A stretch of DNA of 64,000 bases from G020348385 sp964410125 (GTDB taxonomy: Bacteria; Acidobacteriota; Aminicenantia; Aminicenantales; Aminicenantaceae), in contig CAYPGQ010000012.1 in the NCBI GenBank assembly GCA_964410125.1, positions 10,397 to 74,396 on the forward strand, written 5' to 3'. The number at the start of each line of letters is the position of its first letter. The stretch's first letter is position 1. A program made the translations under genes and the position numbers. The notes below the pieces were generated by a model, which saw nothing but the letters and a program-made list of their open reading frames with translations, was not told where the DNA came from and made no database searches. This document shows, piece by piece, positions 54,573-61,817 of this stretch.

Positions 54573-55751
54573 ATGCTGATTGAAGAAAAAGTCGAGCAAG
54601 CTATAAAGATATTGAACGAAAAAGATGTGGATTGTTGGATCACGTTTGTGAGGGAAAGCGGGATCGTGCATGATCCGATGCTGGATTATTTGATCCAGGC
54701 CCATGTTACCTGGCATTCGGCCTTTATCATCACCAAGTCAGGAGAGACCTATGCCATTGTCGGCCAAATGGATATACCCACCATAGAAGACTTGGGTGTC
54801 TACACACATGTTCTGGGTTATTTGGAAGGGGTAAAAGAGCCCTTGACCAATGCAATTAAAAAAATCGATCCTTCATCGATAGCGATTAACTATTCCAAGG
54901 ACAGCGAGATCAGTGATGGACTGACCCATGGGATGTATCTGACACTTCATGAGTTTCTTTCTGAAATCGGTTATGCAGATAAAATTATTTCGTCCGAGAA
55001 GATCGCATCCAGCCTCAAAGCCAGAAAAACGGACTATGAGCTAGAGCGAATGACAAGAGCCATCGAACACACGCTGGATATCATTTCCAAGGTGACGACC
55101 TTTATTGCTCCGGGGAAGACCGAGAAGGAGATCGCCGCATTCATGATTCAGGAAGTCGAGAATCGAGGCTTGGATTTTGCCTGGGAGAAATCACACTGTC
55201 CGGCCGTATTCACAGGACCTGAGACGGCTGAAACCCATTACAAACCCACTGACCGGAAAGTGGAGTCAGGCCATGTCCTGAACATGGATTTTGGGGTTAA
55301 ATATGAAGACTACTGTTCGGATATCCAGAGGACATTTTATATCCTGGAGAAAGGGGAGGGCCAAGCGCCTTCTGAGGTTCAAAAGGGTTTTGATACGATC
55401 GTGACGGCCATCGAGCTGGCGAGACAAGCCATCAGGCCTGGGATCCAAGGTGTGGAGATCGACAAAATTGCAAGAGAACACATCGTTTCCCAGGGCTATG
55501 ATGAGTTTCCGCATGGGCTGGGTCATCAAGTGGGTCGTTTTGCCCATGATGGCACGGCACTTCTTGGACCAGCCTGGGAAAAGTACGCCCAGAAACCCTT
55601 CCAGCCTTTGGAAGAAGGGATGGTGTTTACGATCGAACCCAGACTCAAGGTGCCTGGGAGGGGTGTCGTCACAATCGAAGAGATGGTGGTTATCACGAAA
55701 GACGGTGCCGAATTCCTGGCGGAGCCACAAAAAGAATTAATCTTGGTGTGA
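54573..55751 (+). CDS. M24 family metallopeptidase, Xaa-Pro aminopeptidase-like
   Basis: 392 aa; AAAGGAGAAGG before the ATG. The N-terminal half (1-150) is a creatinase-like domain; the C-terminal pita-bread fold has the metal ligands Asp239, Asp250, His318, Glu355 and Glu369. No signal peptide, so it works in the cytoplasm on imported peptides, probably releasing the N-terminal residue before proline or splitting dipeptides. Placement directly after the peptide transporter supports this. Confidence 0.93.
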   Translation: MLIEEKVEQAIKILNEKDVDCWITFVRESGIVHDPMLDYLIQAHVTWHSAFIITKSGETYAIVGQMDIPTIEDLGVYTHVLGYLEGVKEPLTNAIKKIDPSSIAINYSKDSEISDGLTHGMYLTLHEFLSEIGYADKIISSEKIASSLKARKTDYELERMTRAIEHTLDIISKVTTFIAPGKTEKEIAAFMIQEVENRGLDFAWEKSHCPAVFTGPETAETHYKPTDRKVESGHVLNMDFGVKYEDYCSDIQRTFYILEKGEGQAPSEVQKGFDTIVTAIELARQAIRPGIQGVEIDKIAREHIVSQGYDEFPHGLGHQVGRFAHDGTALLGPAWEKYAQKPFQPLEEGMVFTIEPRLKVPGRGVVTIEEMVVITKDGAEFLAEPQKELILV

Positions 55752-56086
55752 ATAGGGTGAGATACACGAAGATTTATAGACCGACTCAAAGTTTTTTCTC
55801 AAGGATGTTGAAGCCATTATAAGCTTTGTCAAGATGAGCAGAAGAAAGTTACTCATCTGATCCTGTATCAGGGTGGAGGAGAAGCGACAGCAAAAAAAAA
55901 TCAAGTAACAAACATCATCATCACTGCAAGAAAGGATTTTTTAAGAATTACAGCGCAAGGAAGGAGCATTCCCAAGAGGACTAATTTCATAAATATAGAT
56001 TTATTTTCAACTTTTGACATAAACTTGCGGTATTATAAACTGAGGATGTTTATATTTACACGTATACAATTTTTTGGAGGGGAGAA
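55752..56086 (+). other. Intergenic stretch, 335 nt, with candidate promoter
   Basis: No coding frame is evident. Near the right end TTGACA (56014-56019) is followed after 14 nt by TATAAA (56034-56039), then GGAGGGG six bases ahead of the next start. A run of GATCCTGTATCAGGGTGG and AAGGAAGG-like motifs are the only other features. No terminator hairpin is seen after the M24 gene. Confidence 0.4.
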
Positions 56087-58501
56087 TTGAGAAGAAGCGC
56101 ATTTGTTTGTTTTATTTTGTTGAGCCAATTGATAAGCGTGGCATGTGCGCCATCCGTTTTTGACAGCGGGGAAGGGTATTGGGTGCCGGCTGATCCACCC
56201 AAGTGCCATTATGTGATCGATGCAAAAGTCGATATTGAAGTCGGCTTTATCGAAGGAAAAGAGACGGTTACGCTGCGGAATGACTCGAATCGTTCGATCT
56301 CCGTTGTGGGCATCGATTGGCTCATAAGCGCCGCCTATTCGATCGATGTTGCAGCTCTGGGAGAGAGCCTTTCCGTTTTAAACATGCAGAAAGAGAATTC
56401 GGCTGAATCGCCATTATTTTGCCGGTTGCCAGAACCACTCAAGCCCGGCGGACAAATCCAGTTCGATATCACGTTCAAAAAAACTTTTGAGGTTGACGAG
56501 AATAATACCTCTTTCGGAACGACCTATTGGTATCCGCGAATCTGGTGGGATGGCCTGCCGTCGCATGATTCCTTTTCGGTAAAATTGAACAAGCCGGAAG
56601 GATGGGCCCTGGCTATCAGCGGCCGATTGAACAAAAACACAGGGCGTTACGAGATCGATGGCGCGAGAACCTTTGGTATCCACCTCGCGAAGGATCAAAC
56701 GTCAGAAACCCGTGAGGTTGACGGTATTCAAGTCACCACTCTTTTTACGGAAAAGGGAGCCAAAGCGGCCAGTGTTTGCATGGACACAGCGGTCGATGCC
56801 ATCAAGTACTACAAGGATTGGCTGGGATTTTATCCGTTCAAATTTCTGTACATCATTCCAGGAGGAAGGGGACGTTGGGGAGGATACCCGTTTGCCACAG
56901 GCATCGTGGTTATCCATGGAGAAGAGACGTTTGAAGAAGGCGAATCGCTCATGCACTGGCAGAGGATCACAGCCCATGAGATCGGTCATGAATACTGGGG
57001 AGAGTGGGTTTTGGATCCGGAGCAGCCTGCCTGGGTGTGGATCGGGATGGGAATTTTTGCCGATACCGACTACATACTGGCTCGCGATGTGGATCCCGAG
57101 CGACGGCAGGGCTGGATGAGCAATTATCTCAACGGAATGGCCATGTACAACGACACCACAGTGGATATTCCTCCGGCGCAGCTTTCCAAAATAAGGTATG
57201 ATCACAACAACACCGTAATACACAGCAAAGGGTTCAGCATCGTCAGTGCTCTTGATTCGGTTTTAGGACGGGAGACTTTTGAAGACATTTATAAAAAATG
57301 TTTGCAGACGTATGGCGGGAAACGTTTAGGATGGAGGGAATTACAGCGTTTTTTCGAAAAGGAAAGCGGACAAAACCTGAATTGGTTTTTTGACCAGTGG
57401 GTACGTTCCAACAAATACCTTTGCTACAAGATCGAAGCGCAGGAGAGCAATCCAGAAGGGGAGGATTATCTCTCAGTCGTCAAAGTGAGACGGCTCGGAA
57501 CGATGAAGATGCCGGTGCCGGTTAAAGCTATTTTCGAAGACGGGTCAGAGCAGGTGAAAAAGACCGATCGCAATTTGAAAATCCATGAGCTGACCTTTAC
57601 AAGTAAATCCAAGCTGAAAGAAGCGGTCATCGATCCTGAGCATAAATTGGCCATGCTGGATGAACCCCTGGCAGAAATCTCGGATGAAGCGGCGGAAATG
57701 CTTTCTCTGGGATGGAGTTTGGAAAACAGTCCCGAGATTTACAAAAAGATCAAGGAAGAGGAAATCACAAACAGCGATATGTTGTATCAAATAGGCATGG
57801 GATTGTATGAGTTCGAAGATTATCCGGAAGCTTTCGACTGCTTCCGAAAGATCGCAAATCTCCAGACCGACAAAAAAACAAAATTCGCATCATTCGGCTG
57901 GCTGGGATTGCTAAAGGACATAATGGGAAATAGGAGAGAAGCTCTCGGTTATTATCGGCAAGCTCTCGATCATGATGCAGGCGAATCCATGTCACACAGT
58001 TGGCTGAGAATCAACATGAACAAGGTGTGGGTGGAGGAGAGATTGAAAATCCCCTTCACTTTCGCAACATTGGTAGACATACCGGCACAACCCACTGCTG
58101 AAGATCTCCAAAAAATCGTGGAGAACCTCAACTGGAAGAGGGAAGGCAAAACACCGATTTTAATCTATGAAAAGGCAAAAGGTTTGAATATGGGACAACG
58201 AAGTTTCTGGTTTAAGCTGGGGATGCTGTTGTTCGACAGCGGTCACTATCCTGAGGCGTTTGTAGCCATGGAAAAAGTGTCTCAAATGGAAACTTCCAAG
58301 TTGTATATCTTCACAGCCAATACCTGGATGGGACAACTTAAAGATCTTATGGGGGAACGGAAAGAAGCCTTGAAGTATTATAAACGCGCACTCGACTATG
58401 ATACAGGCGATTCGATGAGACACAGCCAGTTCCGAATGAGGATCAACCGCGCGTGGGTGGAAAAACAGCTCCAGACACCCTTTACTTGGAAGAAACGTTG
58501 A
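56087..58501 (+). CDS. M1-like (gluzincin) lipoprotein with TPR tail, third zinc ligand replaced
   Basis: 804 aa, TTG start with GGAGGGG in front. Lipobox ISVAC gives Cys20 for lipid anchoring. The N-terminal beta domain and catalytic domain follow the M1 aminopeptidase plan, with HEIGH at 297-301 and RWGGYPFATGIVVIHGE before it. The third zinc ligand of M1, a Glu in W(L)NEGFA, falls on Met in the WIGMGIFAD segment. Residues about 560-800 are TPR-like repeats, one copy near 605-650 and another near 735-785. The protein may bind peptide or have an atypical metal site. No close partner except a 127-aa gene 20 nt downstream. Confidence 0.75.
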   Translation: MRRSAFVCFILLSQLISVACAPSVFDSGEGYWVPADPPKCHYVIDAKVDIEVGFIEGKETVTLRNDSNRSISVVGIDWLISAAYSIDVAALGESLSVLNMQKENSAESPLFCRLPEPLKPGGQIQFDITFKKTFEVDENNTSFGTTYWYPRIWWDGLPSHDSFSVKLNKPEGWALAISGRLNKNTGRYEIDGARTFGIHLAKDQTSETREVDGIQVTTLFTEKGAKAASVCMDTAVDAIKYYKDWLGFYPFKFLYIIPGGRGRWGGYPFATGIVVIHGEETFEEGESLMHWQRITAHEIGHEYWGEWVLDPEQPAWVWIGMGIFADTDYILARDVDPERRQGWMSNYLNGMAMYNDTTVDIPPAQLSKIRYDHNNTVIHSKGFSIVSALDSVLGRETFEDIYKKCLQTYGGKRLGWRELQRFFEKESGQNLNWFFDQWVRSNKYLCYKIEAQESNPEGEDYLSVVKVRRLGTMKMPVPVKAIFEDGSEQVKKTDRNLKIHELTFTSKSKLKEAVIDPEHKLAMLDEPLAEISDEAAEMLSLGWSLENSPEIYKKIKEEEITNSDMLYQIGMGLYEFEDYPEAFDCFRKIANLQTDKKTKFASFGWLGLLKDIMGNRREALGYYRQALDHDAGESMSHSWLRINMNKVWVEERLKIPFTFATLVDIPAQPTAEDLQKIVENLNWKREGKTPILIYEKAKGLNMGQRSFWFKLGMLLFDSGHYPEAFVAMEKVSQMETSKLYIFTANTWMGQLKDLMGERKEALKYYKRALDYDTGDSMRHSQFRMRINRAWVEKQLQTPFTWKKR

Positions 58502-58521
58502 AGCCAAGCACAACTTAGGGT

Positions 58522-58905
58522 ATGATATGCGGAATGAAAAAATACGTGTTCTGGAGTGTTATCCATAAAAATAATTGCATTGCCCTGAATGAAAATCTAT
58601 CCAAATATGCCCAGGGAGAAACCTTTTGGAAAGCTATGTTGAGTTTGTGCGAGACGCTTAAAGAGTGGAGCCCTTCTCAAACAGCAGAAGAGAGCGATAT
58701 CAACAAGCGTCTTAAGATGTATTATGAAACCGGGATCAACATGGTGGAACTTTTTGTCGAAGAAGAAAGCAAACGCTATGCTGTTAAATGCACGAACAGC
58801 AAATCCTTTTTAAAAGCTGCCGATGAGATCGACGCCCTGATGAAATACGTGGAGACCAGGGCAAAAACCTCTGTTATCGATCCCGGCCTAAAAAAACTGG
58901 ATTAG
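58522..58905 (+). CDS. Conserved-looking small cytoplasmic protein, unknown
   Basis: 127 aa (123 if the ATG at 58534 is used). Alpha/beta pattern: FWSVIHKNNCIAL, LSKYAQGETFWKAMLSLCETLKEW, KRLKMYYETGINMVELFVEEE, ALMKYVETRAK. No known family or signal. It lies 20 nt after the M1-like gene and converges with the GYGR-repeat gene 35 nt away. Confidence 0.5.
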   Translation: MICGMKKYVFWSVIHKNNCIALNENLSKYAQGETFWKAMLSLCETLKEWSPSQTAEESDINKRLKMYYETGINMVELFVEEESKRYAVKCTNSKSFLKAADEIDALMKYVETRAKTSVIDPGLKKLD

Positions 58906-58940
58906 TCAAATCCTTTAGTTTGCAGGAATTCCGAGACTCA

Positions 58941-59762
58941 CTACCAGTTACGGAGCCGGTTGAACATTCCTTGCTGATACCAGGGGCACCAATATCCTCG
59001 GCCCATTCCAGGCCCTCTTCCCCAACCTCTTCCCATGCCTTGGTTCCAACCTTGTCCGAAACCTCTACCATAACCTGCATAACCTCTGCCATAACCTGAG
59101 TAACCTTTACCATAGGTTCCGTAGCCTCTACCATATCCTGCGTAGCCTCTACCGTAACCTGCGTAGCCTCTACCGTAACCTGAGTAACCTCTGCCATAAC
59201 CTGAGTAACCTCTACCAACACCTCTGCCATAACTTGCATAACCTCTACCAACACCTCTGCCATATCCTGCATAACCTCTGCCATAGGCTCCGTAACCTTG
59301 ACCATAACCTCCGTAATCTCTACCGAATCCCATTCCCGGATTCATTCCAAGGCCCATTCTTTCTAATTCGTATCCTAATCCTCCCCACTGGTCGAAAAGT
59401 GCTTTCTGTTCTTCTGTCAGAAGAGCACGAATTTGATTTTCATGAGCCATATACTTTTTTTCCAACTCCATTTCCAACGCATCGATCTTTTTGAATGCAG
59501 AATTATATTTTGCCTGTTCGGTGTCCCCGTAGGGCAGGGGGCCTACTTCCATGTAGAGTGTCTGAAGCTGGGTTTCCATGGGCAGGATGTCTTTCTGAAA
59601 CTCCAGGGTCAGCTTTTGGATCTTTGCGATCTGCTCGGAGGTCAGGTTCATTCCTTCGTTGGGCCACATTTCCTGCTGCCAATATTGCTGTGCCTGTCCC
59701 GGTAGAGCTGCAATCAGCATGAAAGCCGTAAAAATGCCAAAAATAATAATGCCTTTTTTCAT
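58941..59762 (-). CDS. Exported Spy/LTxxQ-like protein with Gly-Tyr-Gly-Arg repeat tail
   Basis: 273 aa; AGGAGG before the ATG. Signal peptide to about 24 (LPGQAQ). Residues about 37-125 are a helical LTSEQIAKIQKLTLEFQ domain as in Spy/CpxP/ZraP periplasmic chaperones. Residues about 140-265 are a low-complexity array of GYGRGY units (with variants GYAGYGRG, GYSGYGRG, GVGRGYAS) ended by GRGYWCPWYQQ. The basic and aromatic tail could bind polyanions, membrane or metal. It is the last gene of an ECF/anti-sigma operon. Confidence 0.85.
   Translation of the reverse strand: MKKGIIIFGIFTAFMLIAALPGQAQQYWQQEMWPNEGMNLTSEQIAKIQKLTLEFQKDILPMETQLQTLYMEVGPLPYGDTEQAKYNSAFKKIDALEMELEKKYMAHENQIRALLTEEQKALFDQWGGLGYELERMGLGMNPGMGFGRDYGGYGQGYGAYGRGYAGYGRGVGRGYASYGRGVGRGYSGYGRGYSGYGRGYAGYGRGYAGYGRGYGTYGKGYSGYGRGYAGYGRGFGQGWNQGMGRGWGRGPGMGRGYWCPWYQQGMFNRLRNW
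59040..59320 (-). repeat. Codon-level tandem repeat coding for GYGRGY units
   Basis: Units of about 12-27 nt encoding Gly-Tyr-(Gly/Ala/Ser)-Gly-Tyr-Gly-Arg recur over 280 bp, with synonymous codons at many places (CATAACC, CATAGCC). This is coding repeat, not a CRISPR array: spacer-like parts are themselves repeats. Confidence 0.85.
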
Positions 59763-59787
59763 TTTATTACCTCCTGTATGATAAATA

Positions 59788-60303
59788 TTATTTTTTATCC
59801 TCTTTCAACCATCTTCGGCCACGTCTTCCGGTTCCTCTCTTTTTATGCCCTCTCCCTCGGACTTGTGTATGTTCTTTAAATAAAGAGAAGTATTTTTCCT
59901 GCTGTCCGGGCGTGAGAATTTCCTTGTCCTTTAACAAATTCCGAACGCTCTTTTTCTGTATATCCGCCTGGAGAGCACTGATTTCTTCGATCAGCGAATC
60001 GATCCGATTCAAATTCGGGGATGGATTTCGGGCTTCTTCCAGAAGGAAATTCCTCTTTTCCCACAACTGCTGGCGGAGGGAGTCGACTTCTTTCTCGAAG
60101 GAAAGTCTAAGGTTTTGCATGGTCTGCGACTGCTGTGAGCTCAATGAAACTTGTTTCTGTAAAGTTAGCCAAGTTTCCGATTGACCCGGTTGCAGGGGGG
60201 CGGGTCTGGGCTTAATCCACCTATTGTAAGACAGGGTTGTTAGCGCCGTGATGTTGATGACAAATAAGAGAACCATGGCTATGATAAAAAGTCTTTTTTT
60301 CAA
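59788..60303 (-). CDS. Membrane-anchored Spy/ZraP-like periplasmic sensor-chaperone
   Basis: 171 aa. A single N-terminal helix at 5-25 (FIIAMVLLFVINITALTTL) anchors the chain. Residues 45-140 are long helices with LTPGQQEKYFSLF, the LTxxQ-type motif of the Spy/CpxP heavy-metal-resistance family. The last 30 residues are basic (RGRGHKKRGTGRRGRRW). It overlaps the anti-sigma gene by 4 nt (ATGA) and is 25 nt upstream of the GYGR gene. It may act with the anti-sigma factor to sense misfolding or metal in the periplasm. Confidence 0.8.
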   Translation of the reverse strand: MKKRLFIIAMVLLFVINITALTTLSYNRWIKPRPAPLQPGQSETWLTLQKQVSLSSQQSQTMQNLRLSFEKEVDSLRQQLWEKRNFLLEEARNPSPNLNRIDSLIEEISALQADIQKKSVRNLLKDKEILTPGQQEKYFSLFKEHTQVRGRGHKKRGTGRRGRRWLKEDKK

Positions 60304-60809
60304 GGTTTCTCTTCCTGTATTGGGATTTCATATTTCGTGAAAAAATCGCTCACGGATCCATCGGGAAAATCCTGGAAATCCTGTAAGTATTGGTCAACAT
60401 ATGCCATCTCGGATCGAGTTGTATCGATGCTATCGGATTCAGACTTATTCATTGATCCTTGTGGCATATTTCCTAGGTAATAACCAAAAAATATGCCTAG
60501 AAGTAAAATAAGGCTTACTGTGGCTGGACGAAGGGAATTTCTAAAGCCTGTGAAAATTTTATCCCACATAGGTTGGGGCTTTTCGTAGGCCTGAATTTTA
60601 GCGAATAGTGCAGGCCAGAACCTTTCAGAGGGTGTCCATTTCTCTGCCGTGGAGAGCTCTTCCCATGCGTGGGCGAATCTTTTGACCAACAGATTGCACT
60701 GGGGACAAATGGCAAGGTGATCCTGGATTGCTTTTTTTTGTGATTCCGGAATATTGTTTTCGATAATGTCGATCAGATTGTTTGCTACTTTTTTGCAGTC
60801 CCAGTTCAT
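60300..60809 (-). CDS. Zinc-finger anti-sigma factor of the Spy-like module
   Basis: 169 aa. Cys5, His31, Cys35 and Cys38 form the zf-HC2 anti-sigma motif with the same spacing as the CHAT-locus anti-sigma gene. A transmembrane helix lies near 95-113 (ATVSLILLLGIFFGYYLG). The outer tail is only about 50 residues, acidic. It is separated from its ECF gene by a 395-nt gap filled largely by an R2 repeat, whereas anti-sigma genes here usually overlap the sigma gene. Confidence 0.85.
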   Translation of the reverse strand: MNWDCKKVANNLIDIIENNIPESQKKAIQDHLAICPQCNLLVKRFAHAWEELSTAEKWTPSERFWPALFAKIQAYEKPQPMWDKIFTGFRNSLRPATVSLILLLGIFFGYYLGNMPQGSMNKSESDSIDTTRSEMAYVDQYLQDFQDFPDGSVSDFFTKYEIPIQEEKP

Positions 60810-60931
60810 TTTTGTTTGCCCTTCACTCCATTAGACACCCCTCGCACCGTAAATCTTACACCTCTTCGGGATTTTTTTATGAATTAGCTGTTTCTCTTCT
60901 GTTTTGTGCGGCTATATATCGGGGAAAAGAC

Positions 60932-61192
60932 ATCAGGTATGTCCGCAGCGCCATTGAGGATCTAGCCTTCAAGAGTTGTTCTTCGAGGGTAGCAATATGG
61001 GGATATTCCCATATTGTCGGCGATGTTGTATTGAGCACGACTTTGCTAAAGAATCAGGGATGCGGGCAATCAGGGGAACAGAAGCTAGAGTTGTAGAGAT
61101 TGGGTGTTAATGCGCGCAGTTCAAAGCCGCCGAGAAGGACGATGAGGGAATGGCGTTAAAGATCCTCACTAAAGCGGAGGACATGCCTGATG
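60932..61192. repeat. R2 dispersed repeat, copy 2, inside a sigma/anti-sigma operon
   Basis: Counterpart of 45962-46221. The central palindrome (60993-61016) has core GGGGATATTCCC and keeps pairing on 11 of 12 positions. It starts 123 nt upstream of the anti-sigma start and ends 12 nt before the ECF stop. The intact unit in an operon gap shows insertion here or operon rearrangement. Confidence 0.9.
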
Positions 61193-61204
61193 GAAGAGAA
61201 CCAT

Positions 61205-61762
61205 TCAGGTCAATAGAGATGCCAGTTTTTTTTGAAGATTGATTTTTGCCCTGTGGATGCGAACTTCGACAGAATTGGTGGAAATGTCCAAGATTTCCGC
61301 GATCTCACCGGGGGAGAGGTTCTCATATTTGTTGAGAATGAAAACCGTTCGCTGCTTATCCGGTAGAGAATCCACTACATTTTTCAGCAGGCCCTTCATT
61401 TCTTTTTTTTCTAAAAGCTTATCCGGTTCTTCTCCACCGGACTCTTCAACCTCCAGACTGGTAAGGCTTTTTATCCATCGGGATCTTTTGTTATGACGGA
61501 TGACATTTAATGAACGATTGACGGCGATGCGGTAGATCCAGGTGGAAACTTTGCTTTGGTGGCGGAAAGCTCCAGCAGATTTGTAAACCTGGAGGAAAAC
61601 GTCTTGGGCTGCTTCTTCTGCTTGGTGATGGTCGCCTAGCATGTTGTAACAGGTGTTATAAACTAAATTTTTGTGACGCTCAACCAGTTGTTTAAAAGCT
61701 AGAAGATCTTTGTCGGAGATCTTCCTGATCAGTTCATTATCTTCCAACTTATGAGTGCCCAC
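61205..61762 (-). CDS. ECF-type sigma factor of the Spy-like module
   Basis: 185 aa from GTG; no other start lies before region 2. Region 2: LVYNTCYNMLGDHHQAEEAAQDVFLQVYK and STWIYRIAVNRSLNVIR; region 4: LSPGEIAEILDISTNSVEVRIHRAKINLQ. It should drive the anti-sigma, Spy-like and GYGR genes. The promoter is so close that the mRNA starts about 5 nt before the GTG, and no Shine-Dalgarno is seen. Confidence 0.93.
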   Translation of the reverse strand: MGTHKLEDNELIRKISDKDLLAFKQLVERHKNLVYNTCYNMLGDHHQAEEAAQDVFLQVYKSAGAFRHQSKVSTWIYRIAVNRSLNVIRHNKRSRWIKSLTSLEVEESGGEEPDKLLEKKEMKGLLKNVVDSLPDKQRTVFILNKYENLSPGEIAEILDISTNSVEVRIHRAKINLQKKLASLLT

Positions 61763-61773
61763 GTGTTTCTTTG

Positions 61774-61802
61774 CTTATAACACGATGAGCAACTGCGGTC
61801 AA
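61774..61802 (-). promoter_or_regulatory. Promoter of the Spy-module ECF gene, near-leaderless
   Basis: Minus strand: TTGACC (61802-61797), spacer 17, TATAAG (61779-61774). Start would be near 61767, leaving about 5 nt before GTG at 61762. It overlaps the spacer after the VPS10/BNR gene stop (61818). Confidence 0.6.
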
Positions 61803-61817
61803 ACCGGCTTTATTTTT

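Noticed and set aside
59040..59320. Regular short repeats that at first sight look like a CRISPR array
   Set aside because: The repeats are in frame, code for GYGRGY units, and there are no unique spacers or cas genes.
60782..61096. Plus-strand frame through R2 copy 2
   Set aside because: Overlaps the repeat and the anti-sigma start, no binding site, no family.
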